This document shows positions 22,682 to 33,579 of a stretch of DNA of 64,000 nt, piece after piece (the first letter of the stretch is position 1; every line of letters begins with the position of its first letter). The notes beneath the pieces are model-generated. The model was not told the DNA's origin, made no database searches, and saw only the letters and a program-made list of their open reading frames with translations. This stretch comes from Heracleum sosnowskyi (lineage: Eukaryota; Streptophyta; Magnoliopsida; Apiales; Apiaceae): assembly GCA_030848705.1 (NCBI GenBank), contig JAUIZM010000012.1, positions 1,173,001 to 1,237,000 of the forward strand. Direction: 5' to 3'. The position numbers were made by a program, and so were the translations under genes.

Positions 22682-23507
22682 GTAGTAACTATGCTTATTT
22701 TGAGCTTACTATTCTATCACTTTTAATCTAAGTTATGGATTTGACGTGTTTAGTTATATTATATATTAAATCTAGTAAAAATATGCATAATTTACACATT
22801 GTCGACTTTTTACGACTAGTTTTCTCGAAGGTACTCGGTGTCGAGTCTCGACTTGGCAGCCGTGATAACCATGGCTGGCACCTCTCTTACTTGCTCAACC
22901 TCAGACATAAACAATTCATTAGAACTCAGACTAAGAAATTAATTATTTGAAGATGAAATCAACTCTCACTCTAATTTAGTACTAAAGGTTTGTACCTTAG
23001 AAGCACAGTACAATTAAATTGCTTTCTTGCAGGCTAAACTCTATTAATCCCGCTCTACCTGCAAAGTCAAAAGAGCAAAGAGTTCCAGTCAAGTGATTTT
23101 AACAAGAAATGATCGTGAAGTGTCGAAGTCTAGAGCATATTTCTTCAAAATATTACAATCTGCCAAGGTCCTTCCATCCAAGGCTCCAAGCAAATCTACG
23201 AACCTTGTGTTATGGTCATTATGAAGTACGCCCACAGACCTTGTGTTATATATGGTCCATTGTCATTTTATTAATTTAAAATTTATATTGTAACCTTTTT
23301 AAAGCATCTTATTGCCATACTTCTACGCACGACTGCAGATCTGAGATCACACGAGGTTCAAATAATTACTCAGAATCCTGATTTGCAAATTTGGGAGTAT
23401 CATCTTTGTACTTGTTAAATAGAGCACCTCCTCTTCCTAAAATACTAAAAATACAGGTTCTCAAAACTATGAAAACATCTAGCCAAAGTATAAATAAAAC
23501 CCTCCTC
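22682..23507. other. Intergenic DNA, no gene recognised
   Basis: Moderately AT-rich sequence with no domain match in any frame. Confidence 0.4.
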
Positions 23508-23633
23508 TTAGTAGAATCCTGGATTAGCCAAAGATTGAACCGTTGTTATATTAATTACCTCTGCCTTGTATCCTCATTTAGCCAAAGTATGCAGCACCAA
23601 ATATATCTCCACTGCTTCTATGATATGTGTTAA
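23508..23633 (-). pseudogene. Heavy-metal-associated (HMA) domain relic
   Basis: The minus strand reads LTHIIEAVEIYLVLHTLAK, a stop codon, then GYKAEVI. This lines up with LTHIAKAVDINLVIHTLAKSG and YKANLVDV of the intact gene at 38719-39820. It covers about 30 matching residues and then diverges. The stop and the absence of other exons mark it as a dead copy. Confidence 0.65.
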
Positions 23634-23639
23634 TCTTGT

Positions 23640-24229
23640 TTTGCTAATTTATTTATACAGTCCTCGATAAATAAATTCGATAAATTAATAATCTCGATTA
23701 AATAATACTCTTAATGATCCCGACTTGGGTCAATGTGATAAATTAATATTATTGTTAAATGCATAAGATAATAATTTTTGTAACAGTTCTTAAAGACTTG
23801 CTGAAAATATAAAATAATAATTTATTAAATTTAATGATTTTTTTATACTTTGCGCATAATACTCAAATATTCTTTAGACAATTTTGCGAAAATATGTCTC
23901 AAGTCTGCTTGCTCTTTTCATAAGGATCAAATTCAATTTTATCTCTAATTTTGTGAAGAACATAAAGCATATATGATATATTTGTCTTGGAATTTACAAA
24001 CGTTAATATTATTTTTGGTACATGAACCAATTAATTAACTATTTTTGAGTAAATTAAATTATTAATTTTGATACATGAATCAATATATATTTGAATTATT
24101 ATGATTACTTGTATGATATATTGGATAATTATTTGATATGATTACTTGTACAATATTTCGGTCACATTTACAAATTTCACTGAATTTGGTTGTATTTATT
24201 GGTCAATTATTTTGCTTGAGATTCCGGGA
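23640..24229. other. AT-rich intergenic DNA
   Basis: No gene or repeat boundary recognised. Confidence 0.4.
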
Positions 24230-24540
24230 ATTTTGTCGCCGAAATGTAAATTTGGCGGAGTCTAAATATGACCGACTTTAAATTTGACCAATGACGGTCA
24301 AATTTATTCTTAGCAAAGTTAGGCCAATTGGCGAGGAAGTTCCCTCCATTTTTTCGCGGATACTGTGTAATAAAAATGACTGAATAAATATGATCGACCT
24401 TAATTTTGATCGAACGCAGTCAAATTTAAGGTTGACCGGTTATCAATTGTGTTTGACCTTAAATGTGATTGCCGTCAGTCAAATCTAACTGCGGTCATTT
24501 TTAGTCGGTCAATTTTAACTTTGTTTTCTTGTAATGTATA
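24230..24540 (+). mobile_element. Degenerate CACTA-like right terminus
   Basis: Short units such as GACCGACTTTAAATTTGACC and GGTCAAATTTA recur in both orientations. They end near 24536 in TTGTTTTCTTGTAATG, close to the CACTA 3' consensus TTTTCTTGTAGTG. I found no matching left end within a few kilobases, so it appears truncated or decayed. Confidence 0.4.
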
Positions 24541-25933
24541 TTGCATATAATAAATATTAATTTATCGATAAAATAATAAAATGTTTATTAATTGATAAAG
24601 TAACACCCTCGCTGAACTAATAAATTTTTCCGATACTAAGATTATTAATTTGTAGAAATTTTACTGTACGTTGCAAGTTTCTGCATATTATGCTACATTT
24701 TTTTTTGAGTAAATCGTACTTGCATTACTTCAATAATATCTTCTTCAAGTACATGATTAATAAAATGAGGAGGAGTGACAAGCCACCCTCCAAGACCTGA
24801 CATAAAACACAATTCGCAGACCAATAAACAAACTCCACTAGCACATACAAATCCTATAATCCCTATAGACCAACCAAAAATATTAGATATATGTCGGTGT
24901 GATAGATGTATAAGATCTATCAAGTGATTTGTTTTAATTCGAGATCTGTTTGTAGAGTTTTTGCTTCACATTCATGATACAACTATAGAAAAAACTGTGG
25001 GTATTATAACCCAACTCCATGCTTCATAAGTAATAGATTAATATTCATTCATCACATATTATTAATAGTCTAATCAGAACATCCCTTTACAATTACATAT
25101 TTTTCGATATATACCTCTTTTGTAGCAGACAAGTGATTCCCCACGCATTTTTGTTTAAACAAACCTTCATTAACGCAAATAACGAATTAACAAACCTTTA
25201 TTTAATATTTAGGGTTAAGTAAATCGTAATTTAACAATATCAAATACAGATTAAACACGAAATAAATGAGTATGTAAATAGATGCACAAATATTACGAGT
25301 ACAAAAATGTGTTGCGTGCACATTTCCGGCGGTACCTGGTAGGTCAGGTTTGTGAACCGATACCCAGCTTCTCAATTGTCCAAAGGTGAGGAGACGAGAC
25401 GGGCATTTAATTTGGATTTTAAACATTTTTTTCGATTTTAAACTTTTTGATTTAATTAATTTGAATTTTGAAAAGATAATTAAAATTGGGGCGTGTACAA
25501 TTGTAATTTTAAAGTTAGATATATTCGATTTGAATTTAAAAATTCTACTTAATCTAGATTTTTCGAAGGTCATTAAAATTTCTTTGACATTTAATTTTGT
25601 AAATTTTGTTTAATATAATAAAATAGTGATAGATTTACCGGTGTATTTTATATCTTCAAGAATCTCTTTAAAATTAATGAGATTTTGTAAATTTTCATAA
25701 AAGCTATTCACAAATCAAATACTTTACGTTTCGCGTCAACTTCTTATCCATATTTCAATAATTAGAAACAACCTTGTCAAATTCATGAATTATTATTAGT
25801 ACACAAAAACCTATATTCTTTTGACTAAGGAGTTGTTTATTTATAATATGAATTTTATCGAGAAATGCAGTATTTAAACAACGGAGTTTTTTACATTTAA
25901 TTTTTTTTTGGTTAAAGGGCACACAAATTGTTC
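24541..25933. other. AT-rich intergenic DNA
   Basis: A Cys-containing hydrophobic minus frame at 24693-24923 and a minus frame at 25202-25573 match nothing I know. Neither has codon use or context that argues for a gene. Confidence 0.35.
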
Positions 25934-25938
25934 CTAGA

Positions 25939-26432
25939 TGATATGGACAGAAAAGTAATTATAGAAATATAATTGACAAGTCAAAGGAAAGACCGATATT
26001 TAAGGCCCGACACCCTAATTATTCATTAATTTCGTAATTAATGAAGAGGGAAAATATACAGCTCATGAAAGGAGTCCAAAATATGGTAAATTAGTCAAGG
26101 AAGGATCCAGAATCCCAATTAATGAGTCATAGCCTTTATCAACAAGGAAAAGACTTATTCAGCAAGCAATACAATGTCTATCCAATATCAAAAAGAAGAC
26201 TTATTCGCTAAGACTCCTAAACCTACCATAAATACAAGGCTCCAGACGCCTATATAAAGGACCTGATCCTACAATCAGAACTACGTCTTTGGCTTGATTC
26301 TCAGTAATAATTGAGATACGTAGGCATCTTGTGAGGACCGATTTAGTCTCGAAACACAAGTGCAGCCATTAAAGCTCGAAGCTCATTAAACCTTAACATT
26401 AAATTCACAAGCACGTTTTTTAATCCACAACA
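25939..26432 (+). repeat. 5' LTR of gypsy element 1
   Basis: Begins TGATATGG and ends CCACAACA. A TATA box TATATAAAGG lies at 26251-26260, the likely RNA polymerase II promoter of the element. Confidence 0.95.
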
Positions 26433-26434
26433 TT

Positions 26435-26451
26435 TGGCGCCGTCTGTGGGA
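26435..26451 (+). promoter_or_regulatory. Primer-binding site
   Basis: TGGCGCCGTCTGTGGGA begins two bases after the LTR. The TGGCGCCG core fits the 3' end of plant tRNA-Asp, a usual primer for Tat and Athila elements (family knowledge). The match is imperfect after the core. Confidence 0.8.
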
Positions 26452-26465
26452 AAACAACATCAACC

Positions 26466-28871
26466 ATGACAAACACACGGAGAACAACTCGCGATACTTC
26501 AGTTTCTGAAGAGCTTCCTATCACCTCCGGGGCTGATACTCATGGAAGTCAACCACCGCCAACTACTGGCACTGAAGGGGCAAATATCCCCACCAACACT
26601 CAAGGACCGGAAGTCCCAATTACTGCTGAAGGGACGAATCCCCTACAAATGGTTATTCATGGACAAAATCCACCTGAAACCACTCTCCAACAAACAGTTG
26701 TAACCACTCCGTTGCTTGCAAACGCACCGCGTGGTCTTCAACTTCACACCACAGATCTCCCCCAATATGCTACTCAAACTCTTGGTATGCCAACCTACGG
26801 TATGCCTCCTCGACCCCCGACGGGCAGCAGTGGGACAAATCCCATCTATCACGAAGCCTATGTGCCCCCTTACATCCAAGGTCTGGGACCCCAAACTAGA
26901 CAAACCCCTTTCTTGGACTATTCTGGTCCCTATACCGAGGATGAAAATTACTCAACAGGAGAAGAGAGGGATGTTGCCCCGAGAAGGAGACGTTCTTCCC
27001 AAACAAATAGGGAACAACCCCAAACTACTAAGGAGAAAATTGCAGCTCATGAGGTGGAGACTGCGAGACTCAAAAAACTCCTTGCAGAGGAGGAGGCCGC
27101 CAAATCTCAAGGCCGGGCAACTGGAAGAGTCCCGATAATCAACCTGGACCCAACACCCAGAAGGACTAAGAGGGCTGAAGCCCCAAGGGGTGATCCTAGT
27201 GTTTTATTGCCTCTAGGAGATCCTGATGATCCTACACCACCATTTACTCAAGATATCATGAAAACCACCATATCCAGAAAATTCAAGATGCCAACGATCA
27301 AGGCTTATGATGGAACGGGGGATCCCGCAAATCATGTAAGGACTTTCTCCAACGCACTACTGTTGCAGCCAACCAACGATGCGGTCAAGTGTAGGGCGTT
27401 TCCACAAACCTTGGGAGGTATGGCCCAACGCTGGTATAGCCGTCTTCCCCCCAACTCAATTGGTTCTTTCAAAGAACTAAGCAAAGCTTTTATCAATCAA
27501 TTCATTAGTGGAAGGGTGCATGAGAAAAGTTCTGCATCACTCATGGCAATCCGGAAAAGACAGAATGAAGCCATAAGGGACTACATCAATCGATTCACTC
27601 GAGAGGCTTTAAAAGTCCCGGACTTAGAGGACAGAGTGGCTATGATAGCCTTACAACAAGGAACCACTGATGACCACTTCAAAAGGTCGTTAGCTAAACA
27701 TCCACCCGAGAGCATGCTGAAACTCCAAGACAGAGCCAAAAAGTATATCAAGGCTGAAGAAAGCATGAGAAAGTATGAACCCACTACTGGCGGTAGTGGA
27801 AATTCAAAGAAAAGAAAAGAGACCCAGGAATATGACGTCAAGGAAAAGTTTCCCAGAACGTCTAAGGACTCTGATTCTCCACCCAAGAAAAGCAATTTTG
27901 GACCAAAGTTTACGGAATATGCAAGATTGAACACTCCCAGGAGTCAAATTCTGATGGAGATAGCAAAGGAAGAGGATCTCAAATGGCCGAAGCCAATGAG
28001 GGCTGACCTATCTAAACGGAACCAAAACCAATTTTGTCGATTCCACAAAGAAGTTGGTCATGACACCGACGATTGTAGACAACTGAAAGATGAAATTGAG
28101 TTTCTGATACGAAGAGGAAAACTCAGCAAGTTCACCAAAGATGGAAACCAAGGAAATCAAAGGGGGAACTATGAAAGAAAGGATTATGACAGAAGGGACA
28201 ACGATCAAGATCGAAATCCCAAGCCCCGAGGGCCAGTCATCAACATGATATTCGGAGGACCAACTGCTGCTGGGTCCTCCCGAAACTCAAGGAAATCTTA
28301 TGCTCGAGAAGTAATGACCGTGGTTGGAGAAGCACCGAAGCGTGCCCGAACGGAAGTATCAATAGGTTTTGATGATTCAGACCTAGAGGGAGTGAAGTTT
28401 CCCCACGATGATCCTTTAGTCATCGTTCCTGTGATAGGAAATTCAGAAACCAAGAGAGTTTTGGTCGACAATGGAGCCTCAGTGGACATCTTGTTCCACG
28501 ATGCCTTTATCAAAATGGGTTACACATACACTGATTCTCAGTTAACACCCTCGAATATGCCCATATATGGATTCAATGGAGTAGAATCAAAGGTGGAAGG
28601 CACCATCCAACTCCCAATGACCATGGGACAAGAAATGAATACATCTACTCAAATGCTGAACTTTGTAGTTATAAAGGCAACCTCAACCTACAACGCGATC
28701 CTTGGAAGGACTGGTCTTCATGCGTTTAAGGTTGTTGCCTCATCTTATCACCTGAAAGTCAAGTTCCCAACGAGGAATGGGATTGGAGAAGAACGAGGAG
28801 ATCAAAAGATGGCTAGAAGTTGTTATGTAGCCGCATTGAGTCCTGATGGAATCGGGGGTTCTCCCAATTGA
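26466..28871 (+). pseudogene. gag and aspartic protease region of gypsy element 1
   Basis: An open frame of 801 codons from ATG 26466. A proline/threonine-rich N-terminus is followed by a Retrotrans_gag capsid domain at about residues 300-440 (GGMAQRWYSRLPPNSIGSF, then REALKVPDLEDRVAMIALQQ). A variant zinc knuckle CRFHKEVGHDTDDC lies near 524 (CX2HX4HX4C). The protease active site DNGAS is at residues 668-672, with ILGRTGLHAF downstream. Gag packages element RNA and the protease cuts the polyprotein. In the sister element this frame continues into reverse transcriptase. Here about five bases are lost in a G-run near 28856, so the frame ends early. Confidence 0.9.
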
Positions 28872-30063
28872 AGATATGAATACAAGTGACAATGAGGACA
28901 GAAGAGGGAAACCAGCCGAGGACTTGGTCCCAATTCCCTTAGTCCCAGGAGAGCCGGAGAAGGTAACTTATATTGGAGCACTACTACCTGAGCCATTGAA
29001 AAGCAAACTTACGACTTTTCTTCAAGAGAACAATGACGTTTTCGCTTGGACAGCAGCCGACATGCCAGGGATTGATCCCCAATTGATAACTCACAAATTA
29101 AATGTGGATCCGGAAAGGAAGACGGTGAAACAAAAAAAGAGAAGTTTTGCTCCAGAGAGGCTTGAAGCCATAAAACAAGAAGTTGAAAAGCTTCTAGAGG
29201 CCGGGTTCATTGAAGAGATACAATTCCCGGAATGGTTGGCAAACCCCGTGATGGTCAAAAAGGCCAATGGGAAATGGAGGATGTGTGTCGACTTCACCGA
29301 CTTGAACGATGCATGTCCTAAGGATTGTTTTCCCTTACCAAGGATTGATGCATTAATAGATGCTACAGCTAGACATGATATGCTCATTTTCATGGATGGC
29401 TTCAGTGGATACAATCAAATTAAGATGCACAAGGATGACGTCTCCAAGGTGTCCTTCATCACTGACTTTGGTGTCTTCTGTTATTTAGTCATGGCATTTG
29501 GACTTAAGAATGCAGGGGCAACCTACCAAAGGTTGGTGAACAAAATTTTTGAACACATAATTGGAAAAACCATGGAGGTATACGTAGATGACATGTTAGT
29601 CAAGAGCCTCGATAAGGCCGATCACATTGAACACCTCCGAGAGGCATTTGAAGTGCTAAGGCACCACAAGATGATGTTAAATCCAGCTAAGTGTGCCTTT
29701 GGTGTAGGCTCAGGAAAGTTCTTAGGCCTGATGGTTTCCAAGAGAGGAATCGAGGCTAATCCCGACAAAATCAAAGCAATTATAGACATGGAACCACCAA
29801 GGACTGTAAAAGAAGTCCAAAAACTCACGGGAAGAGTGGCAGCATTGGGAAGATTCATCTCCAAGTCAGGTGAGAAGTGTTTACCCTTCTTCAAAGCGCT
29901 CAAAAACGTGAAAATTTTTGAATGGACAACGGAGAGCCAAGAGGCCTTTGAGGCCCTGAAGAAATACTGGCTGAGGCACCACTGTTGGTTAAGCCCAAGC
30001 CTGGAGAAACTCTCTATTTGTACCTGGCGGTTTCTAACACAGCCCTTGGGGCCGTTTTGGTAA
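28846..30063 (+). pseudogene. Reverse transcriptase region of gypsy element 1
   Basis: The pol frame contains the RT fingers and palm: WRMCVDFTDLNDACPKD, FPLPRIDALID, the FMDGFSGYNQI motif and the catalytic YVDDM near residue 246. The connection region GLMVSKRGIEANPDKIKAI and LTGRVAALGRF follows. RT copies element RNA into DNA. The first 20 or so codons of this frame are an artefact of the upstream shift. A one-base loss near 29967 (after KKY) moves the frame again, so the RT ends in an unrelated tail. Confidence 0.92.
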
Positions 30064-30409
30064 AAGAAGAATTGAAGGTTCAGAAACCCATCTACTATGT
30101 GAGCAAGATTCTGCATGGGGGCAGAAATAAACTACTCAACGATTGAGAAGTTTGCTTTAGCCTTGATAATGGCCTCAAGAAAGCCACGCCCCTACTTCCA
30201 GGCTCACAAGATAGAGGTCTTGACTGATCAACCTCTGAGAAACATCTTGCATAGTCCTCAAGTTAGTGGAAGGCTTATCAAATGGGCTATTGAATTGGGC
30301 GAGTTCGACATCAAGTATAAGCCTCGAACGGCCATAAAAGCTCAGGCATTTGCTGACTACATGGTTGAATGTACCATTGACAACCAAGAAGTCGGGGGGG
30401 GGGGGGGGG
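29968..30409 (+). pseudogene. First RNase H domain of gypsy element 1, frameshifted
   Basis: Downstream of the RT the correct frame gives LAVSNTALGAVLVKEE, YYVSKILHG, EINYSTIEKFALALI and TDQPLRNILHSP, the standard gypsy RNase H. One extra G near 30116-30120 breaks HGAEINYS. The domain leads into a tract of 16 Gs. Confidence 0.85.
30394..30409 (+). repeat. Poly-G tract between the two RNase H domains
   Basis: Sixteen consecutive Gs encode a polyglycine linker. The sister element has 15 at the same place (45148-45162 on the complement), which keeps frame. Sixteen shifts it, giving an early stop at about 30441. Confidence 0.9.
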
Positions 30410-30429
30410 CAGGAAGTAATAGTAGAAGA

Positions 30430-30822
30430 CAAAGAAGATGAAGAAATGATCTCCAAAGAATGTTGGGTGCTCTATTTTGATGGAGCATCAAAAACAAAAT
30501 CAAGTGGAGCTGGTTTAGTGCTACAAAGTCCTGATGGATTCCTTATAGAGTATGCACTAAAACTTGACTTCCCAACGACAAACAATGAAGCTGAGTATGA
30601 AGCTCTGATAGCTGGCTTAGGGCTGGCTAGAGCCTTGAGGGTCAAAACTCTGAAAGTATGTGGAGACTCGAGGCTAGTGGTTTCCCAAGTAAATGGGGAG
30701 TTTGAAGCTAGAGATGAAGTCATGGTCAAGTACTTGAAACTTGTTAAGGCCATCATGACTCGGTTTGATGAATGCTATGTAGAGCACATTCCAAGGGAAG
30801 AAAACATGAAGGCTGATTAAGT
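30430..30822 (+). pseudogene. Second (archaeal-like) RNase H domain of gypsy element 1
   Basis: The frame opens again at 30350-30820 and reads WVLYFDGASKTKSSGAGLVL, TTNNEAEYEALIAGLGLA, CGDSRLVVSQVNGEFEA and EHIPREENMKAD. The DGAS, NEAEYEAL and DSRLV motifs place it with the extra RNase H typical of plant Tat-lineage elements. An 8-bp deletion near 30817 creates a stop and cuts the link to integrase. Confidence 0.85.
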
Positions 30823-30829
30823 TTGCTTC

Positions 30830-31675
30830 TTCCGAGATTGAAAACTATGCAGGGAGTGTATACTTCCAAGTCTTGAGGACCCCGAGCATCAACGGAAAGT
30901 TGGTAGCACCCATTGATGTTGCTAGTTGTTGGATTGATCCCATCAAAGCTCATTTGGAAACTGGATGGCTACCCAACGACACTTCAGAAGCACGAAAGCT
31001 ATATGTGAGAGCACTGAGGTATGCCCTGATTGAGGGAATCCTATACAAGAAGTCTTTCATCATTCCTTATCTGAAATGTTTGAGACCCCAAGAGGCAGAA
31101 TTGGCCCTAAAGGAAGTACATGAAGGAATCTGTGGGCAACACTTGGGGGGCAGAGCCCTTGCTCATAAAGTCACCCGTCTAGGATTCTATTGGCCAAGCA
31201 TGCTTGCTGATGCTAAAAGCTATGTAAGAAAGTGTGAACGGTGCCAGAAACATGCACCATTGGTTAGACAACCACCAGAGATGATGACATCCATTAACTC
31301 TCCTATCCCTTTTGCTATGTGGGAATGGATATACTTAGGCCATTTCCAATGGCAAGTGCTCAAAGAAAGTTCTTGATAGTAGCAATCGACTACTTCACCA
31401 AGTGGATTGAGGCTAAACCATTAGCCAAGATAACCACCAAGCAAGTGATGCACTTCTTCTGGGAAAATGTGATATGCAGATATGGAATTCCACGAGTCCT
31501 GGTTACGGACAATGGAACTCAATTGAACAATGATGAGTTCAAGAAATATTGTGATGTTCTGATATCAAGTTGCGCTTCACTTCCGTTGCCCATCCTCAAG
31601 CAAATGGGCAAGCTGAAGTTGCAAATCGAATAATCCTGGATGGACTAAAGAAAAGAGTTGAGCACTCCAGAATGT
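30830..31675 (+). pseudogene. Integrase of gypsy element 1, frameshifted and C-terminally truncated
   Basis: The zinc-binding part has HEGICGQHLGGRALAHKV and YVRKCERCQKH (HHCC). The catalytic core has VAIDYFTKWIEAKPLAKI (first Asp), LVTDNGTQL (second Asp) and QAEVANRIILDGLKK (Glu). A one-base loss near 31322 and another near 31560 put these in different frames. After EHSR near 31670 the sequence departs from the sister element and the whole C-terminal domain is missing. Integrase would insert the cDNA; this copy cannot. Confidence 0.88.
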
Positions 31676-32139
31676 GACAGAACCCTAGCAGAGCAATTTA
31701 GAGAAAATTTTGGAGAAAATTTAGCAGAGTAACTTTGAGAAAATAGAATGTGAAGAATGAATGGAAACAAATGAGAACTCACCCTTATATAAGGATGACA
31801 GCCGGTCAATGGGCCGGTTGAAGGAAGGGCAACCGGCATTAGCCGGTATGGCCCATGAAAGGCTAAAGGCCCAATTAACGAACTTGAACAGTGAAAGTTC
31901 TGGGCCCAATAAAGCCCATAATTAAAATGAGCAATATTTTCGATCAAAATCGAATAAGTTCGAATAAAAGCCCAAAAAGGCTCTCATATTCGACCAAAAA
32001 CCTGGTCAAAAGGCTAAAGGCCCAAAGTAAAAAATGCCCAATTGCTTAAAAAGCTAAAGGCCCAATTAATAAATAAAGGCCTTAGGCCCAAATGAAATTT
32101 TGTATACATAGGCATTAAAAGCCCAAAATGAACCAAAGT
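31676..32139 (+). other. 3' untranslated region of gypsy element 1, proximal part
   Basis: Non-coding sequence with repeated GCCCA and GGCCCAAT motifs and an ATTCGACC motif that leads into the tandem array. It occupies the place of the lost integrase tail. Confidence 0.6.
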
Positions 32140-32770
32140 ATTCGACCAGAATCCTGGTCGAAGTAGTTCGAACAGGTCCTAAAATGGAACAAAACTTCGA
32201 TTAGAACCCTGGTCGAAAGTGTTCGAACAGGTCCTAAAAAGGAACTAAACTTCGATTAGAACCCTGGTCGAAGGTGTTCGAACAGGTCCTAAAAAGGAAC
32301 TAAACTTCGATTAGAAACCTGGTCGAAAGTGTTCGAACAGGTCCTAAAAAGGAACTAAATTTCGATTAGAACCCTGGTCGAAAGTGTTCGAACAGGTCCT
32401 AAAAAGGAACTAAACTTCGATTAGAACCCTGGTCGAAAGTATTCGACTAGGGCATGAAAATACATATAAATTCGACCACAATCCTGGTCGAAATCATTCG
32501 ACCAGGAGGGAAAATGAAGTCCTTATTCGACTAGACACCTGGTCGAAATCATTCGATCAGGATGCGAAATGGCAACAGACTTCGACCAGAATCCTGGTCG
32601 AAACCATTCGACCAGGAGGCCAAAATGACAATAAACTTCGACCAGAGTCCTGGTCGAAACCATTCGACTAGGAAGCAAAAACAAGGCAAAAATTCGACCA
32701 GAATCCTGGTCGAAGGAGTTCGACCAGGAGCTAAAATCGAGGTCGAATTCGACCAGGATCCTGGTCGAAA
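32140..32770 (+). repeat. 55-bp tandem repeat array with palindromic TTCGACCAGG/CCTGGTCGAA cores
   Basis: The first units are spaced exactly 55 bp (AACAGGTCCT at 32171, 32226, 32281, 32336 and 32391). Later units drift to about 55-60 bp. Each unit contains CCTGGTCGAA and a partner TTCGACCAGG or TTCGAACAGG that can pair. The last pair, at 32748-32769, is a perfect 22-bp palindrome centred on GGATCC. About eleven units sit between the coding region and the polypurine tract. Confidence 0.9.
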
Positions 32771-32952
32771 ATGAACTGAAAAATCAAAAATTGATTTATC
32801 TTCTATGGAACTGATGAAAAATCCCGATTCCTGTTTTAAATTATAAAATTGATATAGAACTATGTGTTCGTCAAACCAAGCTACAATATGGAAGAAAATT
32901 TCGTAACTCCCGAATGAAATAACTTCTACGATAATCCAAGAGAGATTTTCCT

Positions 32953-32969
32953 AGAAGTTGGGGGGCAAA
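32953..32969 (+). promoter_or_regulatory. Polypurine tract of gypsy element 1
   Basis: AGAAGTTGGGGGGCAAA directly precedes the 3' LTR and would prime plus-strand DNA synthesis. The sister element has the same tract on the complement at 42727-42743. Confidence 0.85.
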
Positions 32970-33463
32970 TGATATGGACAGAAAAGTAATTATAGAAATA
33001 TAATTGACAAGTCAAAGGAAAGGCCGATATTTAAGGTCCGACACCCTAATTATTCATTAATTTCGTAATTAATGAATAGGGAAAATATACAACTCATGAA
33101 AAGAGTCCAAAATATGGTAAATTAGTCAAGGAAGGATCCAGAATCCCAATTAATGAGTCATAGCCTTTATCAACAAGGAAAAGACTTATTCAGCAAGCAA
33201 TACAATGTCTATCCAATATAAAAAAGAAGACTTATTCGCTAAGACTCCTAAACCTACCATAAATACAAGGCTCCAGACGCCTATATAAAGGACCTGATCC
33301 TACAATCAGAACTACGTCTTTGGCTTGATTCTCAGTAATAATTGAGATACGTAGGCATCTTGTGAGGACCGATTTAGTCTTGAAACACAAGTGCAGTCAT
33401 TAAAGCTCGAAGCTCATTAAACCTTAACATTAAATTCACAAGCACGTTTTTTAATCCACAACA
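32970..33463 (+). repeat. 3' LTR of gypsy element 1
   Basis: 494 bp, same ends as the 5' LTR, with 8 substitutions and no indels. Its TATA box is at 33282-33290. Confidence 0.95.
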
Positions 33464-33579
33464 CTAGATATTTAGATAATAAAATTTTGATATTTGAAAA
33501 AAACCACTCATAAATGAGCAAATTACATTAATAACTGAAAATTAATATAAAACATCTTTATGATATAGTTTGTCCATAA

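Larger units (their letters stand above)
25939..33463 (+). mobile_element. Ty3/gypsy retrotransposon 1 (Tat lineage), complete with LTRs
   Basis: Two 494-bp LTRs, a primer-binding site, gag-pol and a polypurine tract are bounded by the perfect target duplication CTAGA (25934-25938, 33464-33468). The LTRs differ at 8 of 494 positions. At an assumed 1.3e-8 substitutions per site per year that is roughly 0.6 million years. Two RNase H-type domains in a row mark the non-chromovirus Tat lineage. The coding region is broken in at least six places and the integrase C-terminus is gone, so it cannot move alone. Its interior is closely similar to the minus-strand element at 42008-57478. Confidence 0.95.

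Noticed and set aside
24693..24923. 76-codon hydrophobic Cys-containing minus frame
   Set aside because: No family recognised, no splice context, length expected by chance in AT-rich DNA.
25202..25573. 123-codon minus frame
   Set aside because: Lys/Ile/Asn-rich translation typical of AT-rich intergenic sequence; no domain.
30350..30820. Separate host RNase H gene
   Set aside because: It is the second RNase H of the retrotransposon, isolated by frameshifts on both sides.
32140..32770. Regular repeats that could suggest a CRISPR array
   Set aside because: Plant nuclear context inside a retrotransposon, units drift in length and sequence, no unique spacers of fixed size and no cas genes. It is a degenerate tandem repeat.
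32562..32774. 70-codon plus-strand frame over the palindromic array
   Set aside because: An artefact of the 55-bp repeat; its repeated text reflects the DNA period.
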